A stretch of 64,000 nt of DNA from Ancylostoma caninum (Eukaryota; Nematoda; Chromadorea; Rhabditida; Ancylostomatidae): positions 62,001-126,000 of the forward strand of contig JBAJFG010000269.1 in assembly GCA_037903475.1 (NCBI GenBank), read 5' to 3'. The translations under genes were made by a program, and so were the position numbers. Shown piece after piece: positions 43,745-55,234 of this stretch (positions are counted from its first letter, which is position 1; each line of letters starts with the position of its first letter). Under the pieces are notes generated by a model. That model ran no database searches and was not told the origin of the DNA. It saw only the letters and a list, made by a program, of their open reading frames with translations.

Positions 43745-44575
43745 CATCTTCGCTTCGCTGACGACATCGTTCTTATAACACCAACCATCAGCGAAGCGGA
43801 ACAGATGCTGGCCGACTTCGAGGACGCGTGTGGAAAGGTTGGTCTCCAGCTGAATCTGACGAAGACGATGTTCATGAAGAACGGATGGGTCCCGCATGCC
43901 CCATTCTCGCTCAACGGAACGACCATATCCGAATGCTCCAGCTACGTATACCTAGGTCGGGAAGTCAATATGATGAACGACCTCGCTCCAGAGCTGGGCA
44001 GGAGGAAACGAGCGGCTTGGGGAGCTTACAAGAGCATCGAGGACGTAGTGAAGAAGACGAAGAACACCAGGCTCCGTGCCCACCTCTTCAACACAACCGT
44101 TCTCCCTGCTTTGACCTACGCCTCAGAAACCTGGGCGTTGCGCAAGCAGGATGAGAATGCGGTTAGCGTCGTCGAACGCTCCATCGAGAGGGTGATGCTA
44201 GGAATAACCCGCCTCACGCAAGTGAGGGCTGGAATACGGAGCTCCACCCTCCGTCAACAATCGAAGATCAGGGACGCTGCCGCTTACGCCAAGTTGAGTA
44301 AGGTTAGGTGGGCCGGGCACGTGATGCGTTTTAACGATAACCGTTGGACAAGAGCCGTCAGCGACTGGACTCCACGGGACGTTAAGCGCACGACAGGAAG
44401 ACCACCGACCCGATGGTCAGACTTCTTCACGAAGTCCTTCAAGGATAGATACGATGCTCTCCGTGTCCCTCGAACGGACAGAATCCACTGGATAACTCTG
44501 GCTCGCGAGAGGGACAAATGGAAGGATTGCTGGCGCCCGCTCGGTATACCCGAAGATCAACGGGAGTCAAGGTGA
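43745..44575 (+). pseudogene. RTE-type LINE copy C, 5'-truncated, open C-terminal half
   Basis: Open frame of 276 codons starting directly at the RT catalytic box, HLRFADDIVLITPTISEAEQ, right after an AT-rich run. It continues with GLQLNLTKTMFMKNGWV, YVYLGREVNMMNDLAPELG, RRKRAAWGAYKSIEDVVKKT, LPALTYASETWALRKQ, RVMLGITRLTQVRAGIRSS, WAGHVMRFNDNRWTRAVSDW, GRPPTRWSDFFTKSF and a C-terminal GIPEDQRESR. No stop or frameshift is seen, so the insertion is young. It lacks the endonuclease and most of the RT, so it is non-functional as an element. The first ATG is at 43805. The 3' end shows TCAAGGTGA twice, the short tandem tail usual for RTE elements. Confidence 0.9.
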
Positions 44576-44589
44576 TCAAGGTGATTATA

Positions 44590-45249
44590 TATTATATTTT
44601 CTGACTAAACAAGAAAAGGTTGCTTCGATCATTATTGTTTACGGTAATGTTTGTTGATAGTGGATGAGCGATCCTTCACAATACATTCTTTTTTTTGTGG
44701 TTTGTTGTCAACTGCGCATAAATTTTTGCTTATTTCATTACATTTTGCAATCCTCCAAGGTGTTCAAGTACGATCATTTTTATTTGCTAGAAAACTAAGG
44801 TGTGCATTTCATAGTAATTGTTGAGGTACAGATGTGCGAGCGTGCGTAAACACTCTAGTTGTTCAAGGTCAAGCTCATTTAAACCTAAACTTCTGCAGCA
44901 TGTGAATGTTTGAAACGCACTCTTATACGTCTCGTGAAATCTCTACCCAAAGGTAAAACTACTGCAATAGTGAGCGGCCATAAATGACAGGATATTTTTC
45001 CAACGATGCTCCACTCTACACCCATCTTACGTGCAAAATGGCAGGCACCGGCTGGGCGGGCTGGGTACTGGAGGTGACGTTGGATATTGGGTCAGAAGCG
45101 GATACCTCGCTCAATTGTGGGAGTTTTTGTCTCAAACTTTGGCAAATGGCTGTTGGACCGGCCGACTACCATTAACTGCTAAGATCTCAAAATCTGATGT
45201 TTTGACTGGACACTGCCTTTAAGGTCCAATACTTACTCGGCCTTAGCTC
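44590..45249. other. Unassigned stretch
   Basis: No gene recognised; a 63-codon frame at 44984-45175 has no motif. Confidence 0.35.
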
Positions 45250-46920
45250 CACATTCACGCGTATAATCCGGGAACACAAAACCAAGTCGTTAAAGATTCG
45301 ACGGTATAGCAACGTCTTAAGCCCCAAAGTCTTAATTCTCTTTCTATAACTAGGTAATGACGGTGGATAATTGGGATCTGGGCATGCTCAGTAGAATGAT
45401 ATTCTCGTAAATACTTGCTGAACTTCTTCAATTTTTTTGTAGCTTCTTGGTAAATAGACTCCATACTTGCAAACAATACTCCAAACTCGGAAGTACGTGA
45501 GCTTTATAAAGTTCCAGAGAAATTCTGGGCTCTTCCGAGTACTCATTCCGAAACAGGAAAAATCAATGCAAAGGCTATTCTCACAATAGTGTTGACATGA
45601 GTTTGAAAGTTTAGAGTATTTCCCAGAGATACACCGAGCCCTTCATGCTATCCTTCTTTTGGAGCACAATCCCGTTGAAATCGCAGTCCTTTGCTGGAAT
45701 GTCTCCCGTGTAAAACACACCCGTTTTGGGAAAATTCACATGAATATCTCAACAGCTAGCCCATTTCATCATTCTATAGATGGATTCTAGAAGCGCGTTG
45801 TGAATTCCACGCCTGATAGCGGTGTTGTATAAAGCAAGATTCTTCATTTCGTCCGCATGGAGTTGTACCTTCACTCCTGGGTGTGTTTTGAGTATTGTTG
45901 GAACAGTAAAGCGAAAAACACTCCTCCCTGAGGAATGCCGCTGCTGGAATGACACGGGTGTCTGCTTGAGAAAACGTTCCCCACCTCAACATACTGAAAA
46001 CACTGTACAATACTTTTTCTACTAATACATGAAACCATCTTCCAAATAAGACCTATGCCAAAGGAATACTACTAGGCAGTCCCAATTTTTCTAGCATAGA
46101 GAGGAGTTTTGAATGGTTCACTTTGTCAAACGCTTTAGACAAATCAAAGTAGATCACATCTATCGAATTGTCGTTATTGAGAGACGTCACCCAATCGTCG
46201 ACGTCACCCATATCACGGAGGTGAGTGGTGGTTGAGACACTCGGAATGAACCCACTCTGTTCACGAAGCACAATTTCTAGGTTCCTCAAACAAGATAGAA
46301 GCACTCTCCTAAGAATCTTCTCGAGTATCTTAACTAGCGGTGGACAAATGCTGATTGGTCTGTAATCGCATAGAAATGAAGCGTTGGGCGACTTGCGTAT
46401 GACGGTTACTACTGCCTCATTCCACAGCAAGGGGACCTCACCGTAAAGTAAAGAAATGTGGAATATAATAGAAGATGGTTAAGATAGTACTTCGGCACAT
46501 TTTCTATAAAAAACTTTGGCACATTTTCTATAAAAAAATCTGCCGTATTCCATCACCTGATGAAGATCTCAGAGGCTTCAGTACCTTCAGGAGTTTGAGC
46601 ACAACAGAGAGCTGCACAATCATAGTTGAAGTGTTGCCACTGTTAAGGACATGAAAGGGAGGCAAGACATCATGTTCGGGTCTTGAGAACACGCTAACAA
46701 AGTAATCAGCTAATGCCTCAGCTTTGTCATGGTCACTTGCAAGATGGTTTCTTTCCTGATCCACTATAGCAGGCGTAGTGATAATGTTCTCATTTTTGTA
46801 CGCATGTGTGAAAATAACGATTGTAGTTCGAAGTTTTTTGCAAGACGAAGTTCAAAGTTACCGTGATATTTTTTGATATGGTGCTCGAGAGTTTCGAATA
46901 TTCTTTTATATAGCGGACTG
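45250..46920 (-). pseudogene. CR1/jockey-type LINE relic, third family
   Basis: Minus-strand RT remnant. In order: linker with LRLAKNFELQSLFSHMRTK near 46800-46860; DHDKAEALADYFVSVFSRPE (46528-46764); then DYRPISICPPLVKILEKILR, EQSGFIPSVSTTTHL, IDVIYFDLSKAFDKVNHSKL (46053-46430). A frame-shifted continuation holds LHADEMKNLALYNTA near 45830-45860, where the catalytic box has become HADE, so the RT is dead. The C-terminal part near 45255-45476 (ESIYQEATKKLKKFSKYL) completes the protein. No endonuclease is visible upstream of 46920. Clearly a different family from the elements at 4-6 and 26-29 kb. Confidence 0.75.
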
Positions 46921-47019
46921 CTTAGTGGGTCGGAAAGTTGTTGAATATAGGAATTTTCTGCTGCATAAGGTTTCGATTGTGCTTGGGATAGCGGGGAATA
47001 CGGGAAACGTGAAGTTTGA

Positions 47020-47465
47020 ACGCAGCACTAGCCGAAATCCTCGACTCGGAGCTGAGGTGCGGGTGGTGAAGTACAGACTTAGCACACCACAAATGTGAAG
47101 CGAACCATGATATCTTACCTGTAGAGAAAATGGAAATGTCGTCGCGAACGCGCCTGGCCGAGTCCGCGCCGGTACGAGTTTCCCACGGCGCTGAAGCAAT
47201 TGCGGTGCGTGGTTCGGCTCAAAGATAGTAGGGAATGCGTTCAATTCGCAGGGTTTCGTGGCGGGACGCGCACACCTGACATCGGAGTACTTGTCCGCAC
47301 GTGAACACGGCCAGCTGTGTTCGCGACGACAGTTCCAGTTTCTCTGCAGGTAAGCCATCATTGTGTGTGTGTTCGTTTCACATTTGTGATGTGCTGAATC
47401 TGTACTTCACCACCCACACTTCAGCTCGGAGTCGAGGATTTCTGCTCTTGCTGCCTTTAACACAT
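47020..47465. mobile_element. Foldback element, ~120-bp arms
   Basis: The left arm (47026-47145) and right arm (47310-47455) are inverted copies at roughly 85 per cent identity by eye. Shared words are GAAATCCTCGACTC, GGTGGTGAAGTACAGA, CACAAATGTGAA, CTTACCTG and TGTCGTCGCGAAC. The loop is about 165 bp and GC-rich. It lies directly 5' of the LINE relic at 45.2-46.9 kb. No coding capacity. Long frames on both strands across it are palindromic by-products. Confidence 0.7.
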
Positions 47466-47599
47466 TCGCAACAACGCAGATTTTCCGCACAGGGCCACTT
47501 TGGACCAAAGCGAGTTTGCGCTTGTTTCTCACCGTAGTTGGGGGAATTAGGGCATATTTGACATGCTGATCACAAATATGTGATCTATTTTACTTTCAC

Positions 47600-48080
47600 T
47601 TCTGTTGTGTTACTGTATGTATACTGTAGAGACTGTAGACCTTTTTCTGTCAGGATTTAATCAAAACTTGCTCAGGAGAGTTGTTTTACATACAGATTAA
47701 GAATTATTAAGAATATGATATCCATTGTCTACCGTATCGCACCACTGCGGGGTTACTGTAATCATACTGTAGGAACTGCGTGAAAGGTTTTGCATCAGAA
47801 TTTGCCCGAAAATGGAATTATCCCACACTCTGATCTCAAATGTGGCATCCGTTTACCACTGAATTTAGTGAACAAACTTCATCTACATTGTGCCCACAGT
47901 AACTCTACAGTACTGCGCTATGGTACAAAATGAATGTCAATTTCGTGCTCAACATGTCAAATAACCCCACTTGCCAAGGTTTCACTAAATTTGGTGAATA
48001 AAATGCATTTACAGTATGCCTACAGTAACCATACGGTAACGCTACAAGAGCCTTACAGTACTGCTCTACGGTGCAGGACA
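47600..48080. repeat. ACTGTA/TACAGTA-rich dispersed repeat
   Basis: Frequent short words TACTGTA, TACAGTA, CTGTAG and ACAGTAAC on both strands (for example near 47612, 47757, 47898, 48012, 48030 and 48055). CAGTAACTCTACAGTACTGC and CAGTAACCATACGGTAACGC form loosely repeated units. This kind of repeat is widespread in strongylid noncoding DNA. Confidence 0.55.
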
Positions 48081-48239
48081 GTTTTCAAAATAAAGCAAAG
48101 GAAGGATCATGTGAATGCGCTACTGTGGTTCAAGAGTGTTCAAACGATTCAAATCTCTCCCAGTGGAAGTCTATGGGCTATGACGAACAATTGGAACGAA
48201 GCATTCAAGATTAAAACAATCATATGAACTGTTGAATTT

Positions 48240-48449
48240 TTTGGAGCACCGCTGATGAGAACCAGGAGAGGAAAGCTCAAGCTCTATGTCCCAGTTGCAA
48301 GGTCACAGGCTAGGTCGAGATTCTTCACTTATAGAGCTGTAAATGAGTTCAACTTGTTGCTAGCTAGAATTGAGCATTTGATTGAATTGTCTTTGCAAGC
48401 TTTCAGAAAGCTTGTCAGGAGAACTTGTTTGAAACCATTGAATGTATGA
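48240..48449 (+). pseudogene. LINE ORF2 C-terminal fragment
   Basis: Plus-strand open piece with RTRRGKLKLYVPVARSQARS, RFFTYRAVNEFNLL and a final LQAFRKLVRRTCLKPLNV. It corresponds to the end of the intact ORF2 at 26 kb (RGRTANFNFYVPAVKNEKHF, then SYFIRISRIARSFP). It is only the last ~65 residues, as expected for strong 5' truncation of a LINE insertion. Confidence 0.55.
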
Positions 48450-48659
48450 TCATGTTGATCTCGTTTCATATGTTGATGAAAACTGATATGTTATTGTACT
48501 TATTACTACCACTTATGGACGTTCATCGACTGTTAAAAAAGGTGATTTACAGAACTTCTAGAAGGCGAGGCCAGATGTCAACACCTGCGAGTTGAGGAAG
48601 ACACTCTGGTGCGACCATGCGATTAGGATCAAGCATCCTCAAAGTCTCGGCTAAACCAA

Positions 48660-49400
48660 TATTGTTTGGACATGAGGGAGTGCGAATCTGATAAGTCATG
48701 CCAGGTAAGCACCAAGGAGCCGCTGTTTCTTTGGCCACATGGGAAGGACTTTCTAAACGATATTGCAAGTGGGGGCAAGAGCTTGGTCCTGTGCGCGAAT
48801 AGAGCGCAGCAGCGCCAGTGGATTCCATGTCCGAAATCGCTTCCAAAACAGTCGAAAGCAAGCCTGCTCGAAAAGACTGTTTCTCCATGTTGTCGGTGGA
48901 GCCACGGGGAATGCTCTTTCAATAGTTTCTGAGCAGTAGCACCACAATGACAAGGATCTCTGCGTTAGCAGAGATTGTCGTCTCTCTACATTGGCAGGTG
49001 CCATTCGTGGAAAAATGCCCAAAACCAGCGAATGTTCATCTTCTGCAAGATAATGTCCACGCGCACTTTGCAGGCGCAAGTCGTGAGAAGACTCAAGATC
49101 TTGGTTGGAAAGTTCTGTCACACCCACCGCATTCCCCAGACCTGCTCCTGTCGGGCTCTCACCTTTTCCTGACAATGAGCAACCATCTATGGAAAATTGG
49201 CAATTAACAGGGACTCGGAAATGAAGTGTCAAAGTTTTTCGATCCACAACCTCCTCTGTTCTGTCAGGAAGGAGCAGAGAAGCTGCCTAAAAGATGGGCA
49301 AAGGTACCATACAGTAATGATAAACATGGCATTAATGGAGATTTTGTTTTAATTAAGAAAACCATTCCTAAAGAATTCGTTGTGAGTGTTGCAGAACTTT
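48660..49400 (+). pseudogene. Mariner transposase relic, third type, plus strand
   Basis: Decayed transposase in several frames. FLNDIASGGKSLVLCANRAQ then QRQWIPC (near 48747-48830) matches FL--IVTGDE-W--YAN---RRQW; the catalytic GDE is changed to GGK. VHLLQDNVHAHFAG then LGWKVLSHPPHSPDLLLS (49035-49160) matches LLHDNARPH and LGWEVLPHPPYSPDLAPS. FFDPQPPLFCQEGAEKLPKR then WAKVPYSN (49226-49310) is the typical C-terminus. The N-terminal half is not readable. No TIR pair was identified. Not functional. Confidence 0.72.
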
Positions 49401-49439
49401 TTCACCAACCCTATATGTGGTATATATCTCAAAACTAGG

Positions 49440-51860
49440 CAATTCTAGGAATTTTTTTTTGCTGAAGTACGAATGTATTGAAGCGAGGTGCCAATTCGTT
49501 TACAATTCTCATGAACTAGGTTGAAATTGTGCTTATCATTTCACGTTCTTATTTTCGTTTCCATCTGAAAAATACAACCAACATAGTCATTTACAATTAA
49601 GCTCGATCACACGACTTTCAGGAGGTGCCTGTTCCAATTCTCATGTTCCTCTTGCATCCCCATCTCCGCCATCTTACCCCACACCCCTCTGCGTCCGTCA
49701 CTGATAGCCAGCAATCCCGGTCGCCACGAGAAGTTCTTTCCCATGAGTTCAATCTTCACAAGAAGCATTAAGACAGACAGGCAATGCTCACTCAGTAGTA
49801 ATTGTTCCCGCTGTACTTTTCTAGTAACATAATTCTACATACGTATGTGTTACACACACAAGAAAATTCACAACATTATTGAGGCGTCAGTTGAACGTGT
49901 TTCAAGGTGGTTTTAGTCCTTTGCTTGTCTTGAGGCAACACCGGGTCTTCAGCTGAGAAAATCGATGGAGAAGTAATATTTTTATTTCGGCGAGCGTAAA
50001 CCAGCGGCCTTTTCATATCCAATTCGCCATGCCAAAACACTCCCGCGGCTTCTGCTGACCAATGCCGACTGCACTGATTACAACAACAGCAACACAGAAA
50101 ACAAAAGTCTCTGAGATAGTAAAGTCGAACATAGCCAAGGTGTGCATTCTCAGCCAATAGAGGTACTGGGTACACCTTTGTCTGATGTTCTCCTCAAAAT
50201 GAGAAGTGTCTGCACTTTTTGGTATGGGCTTCATCGGCAGTTTCTTCCTCAAGGGAACGTTACCGATCCACAGAGTACAAGTAGTGATGTGGCATGTCGT
50301 CCAGTTCCACTTCCGGTATTATTATTGGTAAATATAGGAGCCACATGTGTGGTTGTGTGCGGAAAGAGTATTGGCTAACACAAGACGCAGAGGAGCAGGA
50401 GAAGCGTGGAGAGAGCACGAGGCTCTCGTGATGTCCAGGCGTTGCTGAAAGCCATCGATTCTCGAGTGTCCGATGTCCACTACAGAGGCGTCCCGAAACA
50501 CAACACCTTACGAAATGAGTCGCAACGTAAAGATAACTTACTGACAGCCCCTAAGGATCTGAACGGTTACAGAGCAGCTGGCCAGGGTGTGAACGCAAAC
50601 AGGCTTTGGCTCGCGAATGATGGGCATTTTCGTAAATCGAAGCTCAGCGTTATTTTGCTTGTACTGCGCTCATGACGCTCAAGAATATGGTAGGGCTGCT
50701 CGTCAAATTGTGTAACACTTGAAACTGCCGAAAAATCATTGAAACCTGGTTGTGTGGGCTAACTAGACAGCCTCAGGAAGAAAAAATCACTCACTGGGTG
50801 TCAAATATTCAATCTCGAGATGATAATTTTAATATTAACAAGAAAACCTATGTCTTCGGCAAGGGAGGTTCGGATCAAGACTATAGATTTAACCATAGGA
50901 GTTTTTTTTTTACTCCACAGATTTGTGAACTCAGCTTGAACATTTACAAATTGGTCAAAGGCAGTTTGATTTTGTGCCTGAACGCTGATCTGTCCCGTTT
51001 CTCTCCGTAATGTGTTCAAAGAGTAAAGCGAGAGCAAGTTTCACTTCAATTTCTCCGAAATTACAGCACCGTCTCGCGCTTCCAGAGAGTGCGGGCGCAC
51101 CGTCCACCCGGCGTCAGGTGCTGCCGCGTTTGTTCACCCTTCTTTCATTTTCCTTCTGTAACGAACCAGCCGGCACCATGAGTGGAACACCTCTTTCCAT
51201 CGTTATCTTTCGTCTTCTCCGGCTGACACCTCGGCCCAATTCTACAGATTACAGCACGTACCCCTCTTCAACCTACCCGATTTTTCCGAGCCCCTCGGTC
51301 AGAGGAGTGATTTGACGAATTCGTGGGCACGATTAGATGGTGGGCGCAGGCGAAATAAGGATGAGGAACGTTGTTTGAACTATGGCAGCTAATTGGTGAC
51401 GCTGGCTAGCTGCCAGCCGCTCTCGGCCCGTCTGTGCCTCCGGCCCGCACGCGCTGTCACGTCCGAATGACCACTCGCACGTCGCGCTCCCTCCTCCCCA
51501 CACGTCGGCCGCCCGTTCGAAGCATTTGCATATTGCGCAATCGGGACTGGTCATCGGTCACTGCAATGAGAAGGCCTAACTTCCACATTAGGCTTTCTTC
51601 CTCATAACTTCCACCTCCCTGGTCGTCCTGCGCCAGCACCGCTGCCCTGCTCTTCGTTCCTGGAGTCGCCGGTCCAACACCGGCTGCGGAACCAGTTTCT
51701 CGCAGTTAGCTTGTAGTAATCTTCACTTTTTCCCTCATAAAACTCGCGCACCTTCTAGCTCGCTTGCCGAGCAACATCTTATAGTGAATAACAGGAATGA
51801 ATCCTACGTTAAGGGCAAGATATTCTTGTGTTAGCTGACGTTCCTCTCCTTGTAGATCCT
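49440..51860. other. Unassigned 2.4-kb stretch
   Basis: No gene recognised. 51000-51700 is relatively rich in C and G, unlike the surroundings, and might be a promoter-proximal region, but no motif supports this. Frames at 49876-50378 and 50406-50675 lack family motifs. A 39-codon minus-strand frame with a signal-peptide-like start (50013-50133) is noted under rejected items. Confidence 0.3.
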
Positions 51861-51862
51861 CA

Positions 51863-52360
51863 TTGTCATTCAACCATTGTAGAAGGACAATTGTGATGTT
51901 GTTGAGGCGTTCAAACGTACGTTGTCGTTACATCAGTGTAGCAACGTTCGTGAGTTATAAATATCCGAAAGCCGTTGTGAAGCAACGATGTGTAGTCCAT
52001 TCCACTATCACCTACCGCCAACATCTTCCGGCAGAATTAACTTCTATAACTCATGAAATGGATCTGTTTTATTCTCGAACTCACAATTGCTCATTTATAC
52101 ACAAAAGATCAATACTGGTCAAATTGTTCTCACAGCTCATCGTTTTTCATAAGCTGATCTTTATGAAGCTCACTGTATATGATTACTTCCTGGAATTTAA
52201 CCATGGGAAATCTGAAATTCAAAGCAGTCCTATTCAGCTAGGTTCGTGTTGGGTATCACTGACTCCACATACCCTTACTCCTAAATCAGCAGTTCTCGAC
52301 TCAATTTCCTACCACAGTGTTGAGAAGTTCCTTAAGAGCCATTTGAGGCTTTATCATTGA
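51863..52360 (+). CDS. Unexplained 165-codon open frame
   Basis: Longest plus-strand open frame outside recognised elements. The track start is TTG, not ATG; the first in-frame ATG is near 51896, just after a splice-acceptor-like ACCATTGTAG at about 51890. The protein is rich in His, Ser and Tyr, and no domain, signal peptide or clear membrane segment is recognised. It ends in a stop near 52360. In AT-rich DNA a frame of this length can occur by chance, so it may be a host exon, a decayed element or nothing. Confidence 0.2.
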   Translation: MSFNHCRRTIVMLLRRSNVRCRYISVATFVSYKYPKAVVKQRCVVHSTITYRQHLPAELTSITHEMDLFYSRTHNCSFIHKRSILVKLFSQLIVFHKLIFMKLTVYDYFLEFNHGKSEIQSSPIQLGSCWVSLTPHTLTPKSAVLDSISYHSVEKFLKSHLRLYH

Positions 52361-52886
52361 AGCTTTCCTTTGTGGGAATTCACAATTATACAGTAGGGTG
52401 TGCTGTGAGACAGGCTGCATCCATAAGGTTTTCATCAATATTTGTGTGCCGCAGCAGCCGTAACGGTTACGCATAGATACAAGTGCGTAACTTTCTCAAT
52501 TCAATGCTTCTTGAAGTAACGGATTCTGTCACTCGTACGGTTGGAGCTTCGTCATGCGTTTTGCGAGACGGCGAAAGAGAATAGCGTGTCGATTCGACAA
52601 TAGTTTAATGTCGCTGCTCTATCATTCCCAAACATGGCGTATCAAGTGCATCCCAGCAACATTCTCATGAATTTCAAAATATCCATACAAAGTTGCGATT
52701 CGATAGAACGGACATCGTCTATTTTCACGGTGCAGCGCTAGCCACGGACCTCAGTTTCCTGCGAACTCCCCCCTCCCCCGCGACCAACGTCGCCCGTTTG
52801 CATAGGGTCCCGCGGTTGTTTGTGAACTCCTCAAACTTGTTGTTCGCTAATCAACGATTTTCGATGATGGAGGCGGACAAACTATT
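52361..52886. other. Unassigned stretch
   Basis: No gene recognised. Confidence 0.3.
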
Positions 52887-53361
52887 TTGGTTTTCGTCTT
52901 GCTACAATTCCATTTTGGGACCCTTCCGTCCTGTAAATACGTCATCTTTCTGGATTTGATGCTCATCTCTGAATTGACTCGTCATTTGCTGCGTTACTTC
53001 GGGTGCAATTCTGAAGACGAATTTCGGCGTGAGCTCAGGTATTCTCGAAGACTAAACCGTGAAAAAAACACACAAGAAAAAGTTCCGGCTATTCCATGAA
53101 TCTTTGGTTGGAAGCGACATTGTGAGCATGGCAGTAGCTTTGCACCTCTCACTAGGATCTCCACGCAAAAAGGGCGTGGAGATGAATCGAGAGCTGCAAG
53201 ATCATAATTTTTCGTTCATCTTCGCTCGCCACTTTTGCATTTTTCAGGATTACCGTCGAAATGCTCCAGTCAGATTCCTTGCATTGTCCCGCTACGGTGA
53301 AATCGCGTTGCATATCACTGCTTATTTAATGCTCACACGAATAGAAATGTTGGCGGTATGA
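52887..53361 (+). CDS. Candidate host exons, unknown protein
   Basis: Two adjacent open pieces. The first (about 52920-53040) reads CKYVIFLDLMLISELTRHLL, RYFGCNSEDEFRRELR and ends at a possible donor, CTCAG/GTATTC, near 53038. The second follows a good acceptor, TTTTTCAG, at about 53247 and reads DYRRNAPVRFLALSRYGEI, ALHITAYLMLTRIEMLAV and a stop at 53361. Both have ordinary amino-acid composition and neither resembles a transposon protein. The function is not recognised. The support is splice-like signals and open frames only, so a decayed or unrelated sequence remains possible. Confidence 0.28.
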
Positions 53362-55234
53362 CCCTGTACCTGTGAAGAGATTATACATGTGGACAGTCGG
53401 GATCACATCCGTACATCCTCCCCGCGTCGTATTTTGTTTGCCCGTTTTGGTAATCGCCGCCAGCTGCCACCGCCTGTTACATACTATTTGCCCAACCTGA
53501 AACCCAGTGACCTGGGCAATTGATTTCCCAGATTAAGTTGGAATCCTTGTTGGCGACTTTTCTCACCGCGCTAGCTCCAGCCTCTCTCCTGAATCAATCC
53601 TGAGGACTTCACTAGCAGCTTGATATGGAATTTATCTCCTAGTGTCATTGAAACAGTGAAGAATCAAATACACCAAGGAGCCATATCCATTGTTTTTCCG
53701 AGCTTTATTTTGATCATTACTTTTAAAATGACAAGCATTTGTAGCATTCTTTTAGTGGTGAACAGTGCAGATTTCAACTGTGCTGCTCCAGCATTTCCTG
53801 TGATTCGAATTTCATTCTAAAGTACATACCTGAAGGACAAGTGTACTTCAGAAAAGATTTCCTTATAAGAGGAATAGCTATTTTAGTCAAATCGATGAAG
53901 AATTCAAGTATATAAAGCAATGCTCCGTATTGCAGCTAGCTCATTTGACACTGAATGACAGCGTACTACGTTCAGCGCACAGCGATAGCGGTTTATCATT
54001 CATTTAGTTTTAGCAGTCAGCATCGAAAACAACATTTTTATAAAAGCACTCGTTTCGGCCACATGTTTAGTTTGCACTAAGGCCCCCTCCTACTTTCGCC
54101 ATCGCCATCTGACGCTTAGGAGGAACTTCCAGCGGGGTACAGTAGTAATTGAGGTTAGAAGTAATTTACATTTGTGAGGTTTTGAGGATCCTATCAGACG
54201 AAATGGAGAGTTGCTGGAGATGTAAACAAATGCACTTGACACAGATGGTCGTCTCAGATGTAGTGGAGGCTTTTTCAAGGTGGTGTACGACTGATGGGCA
54301 TCATGCACTTTCTCAGGCATAGCAGTTCCTTGTTATATCTTTGTCAGAAGATCAGCTCCATCCAGATTTTACTCCTACTCATTGGCACTAAATTCCACTA
54401 AAACAAATTTTAGAGCAAACATAAGTGTTCATCACTTTGGATAAAGCCAATTTTTCACATATTATAGAGCGCTCGAGACAAGAAAGAAAAGTGGCGGTTG
54501 TAACAATAATGATAATATCCGGGAGTGTGATATTCCGGGTTTATTCTGCTGCTCGAATGCTCGTCTTCTGGAAATTCTCCAAGTATCAGTGAACTAAGTT
54601 CACATTTAACTCTTTCTTGCCGTTCATATGAATACCTTGTTAGTTAGTTACAAGATTCGTGACGCACTCGTTTGGGCGCCATTTTCCGGTGTATTGGATA
54701 GATAAAAAAAAGCATGACGTAAGAGGATGACGTAGTAGTTTTATAATTTTAGTTATCGTTACTAGCAGGAAGGCGCTGCTAATAGCTAGTGTAATTCAAA
54801 CATTTCAAAAGAGGCGGTTACTTCAGTAATTTATGAATGAAGATTTCGCTTTGTTTTTGCTACAGGCATAAGGTCATCGACAGGCCACCACAAGATCCCA
54901 GCCACTGAAGGCTGAAATGTGATCCACAAATTGGCAGAACCTTAGCAAGCATTGCTTCACTAATTAGTCAAAGGTAAGCAGAGATCTGTTGCAGACTCGT
55001 GCAAATAATGAGCCACAACTAGGGCAACATTTTAATAATAGCGGGTTAAACTCGATGTAACCATGTATGTTTTTTATTCTTCCACTACCGGTTCGTTCCG
55101 CTGGGCAAATGTTCGTGGTTGAATTCAGTATCTTGTAATCGATTTCTCACAAAATATCAAGGCGAGTATTAGCGATAATCAAGAACTTGCCCTGTTTTCA
55201 TCTCCGTATCTGCTATGAGCCCTCGCTTGCAAAC
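53362..55234. other. Unassigned 1.9-kb stretch
   Basis: No gene or recognised element; frames are below 80 codons without motifs. Confidence 0.35.

Noticed and set aside
46906..47537. 151-codon and 78-codon frames on opposite strands
   Set aside because: Both cross the arms of a foldback and mirror each other (for example LYFTTRTSAPSRGF on one strand and LYFTTHTSARSRGF on the other).
50013..50133. 39-codon minus-strand frame with a signal-peptide-like start
   Set aside because: Too short, no processing sites clearly in frame, no splice structure or homologue recognised.
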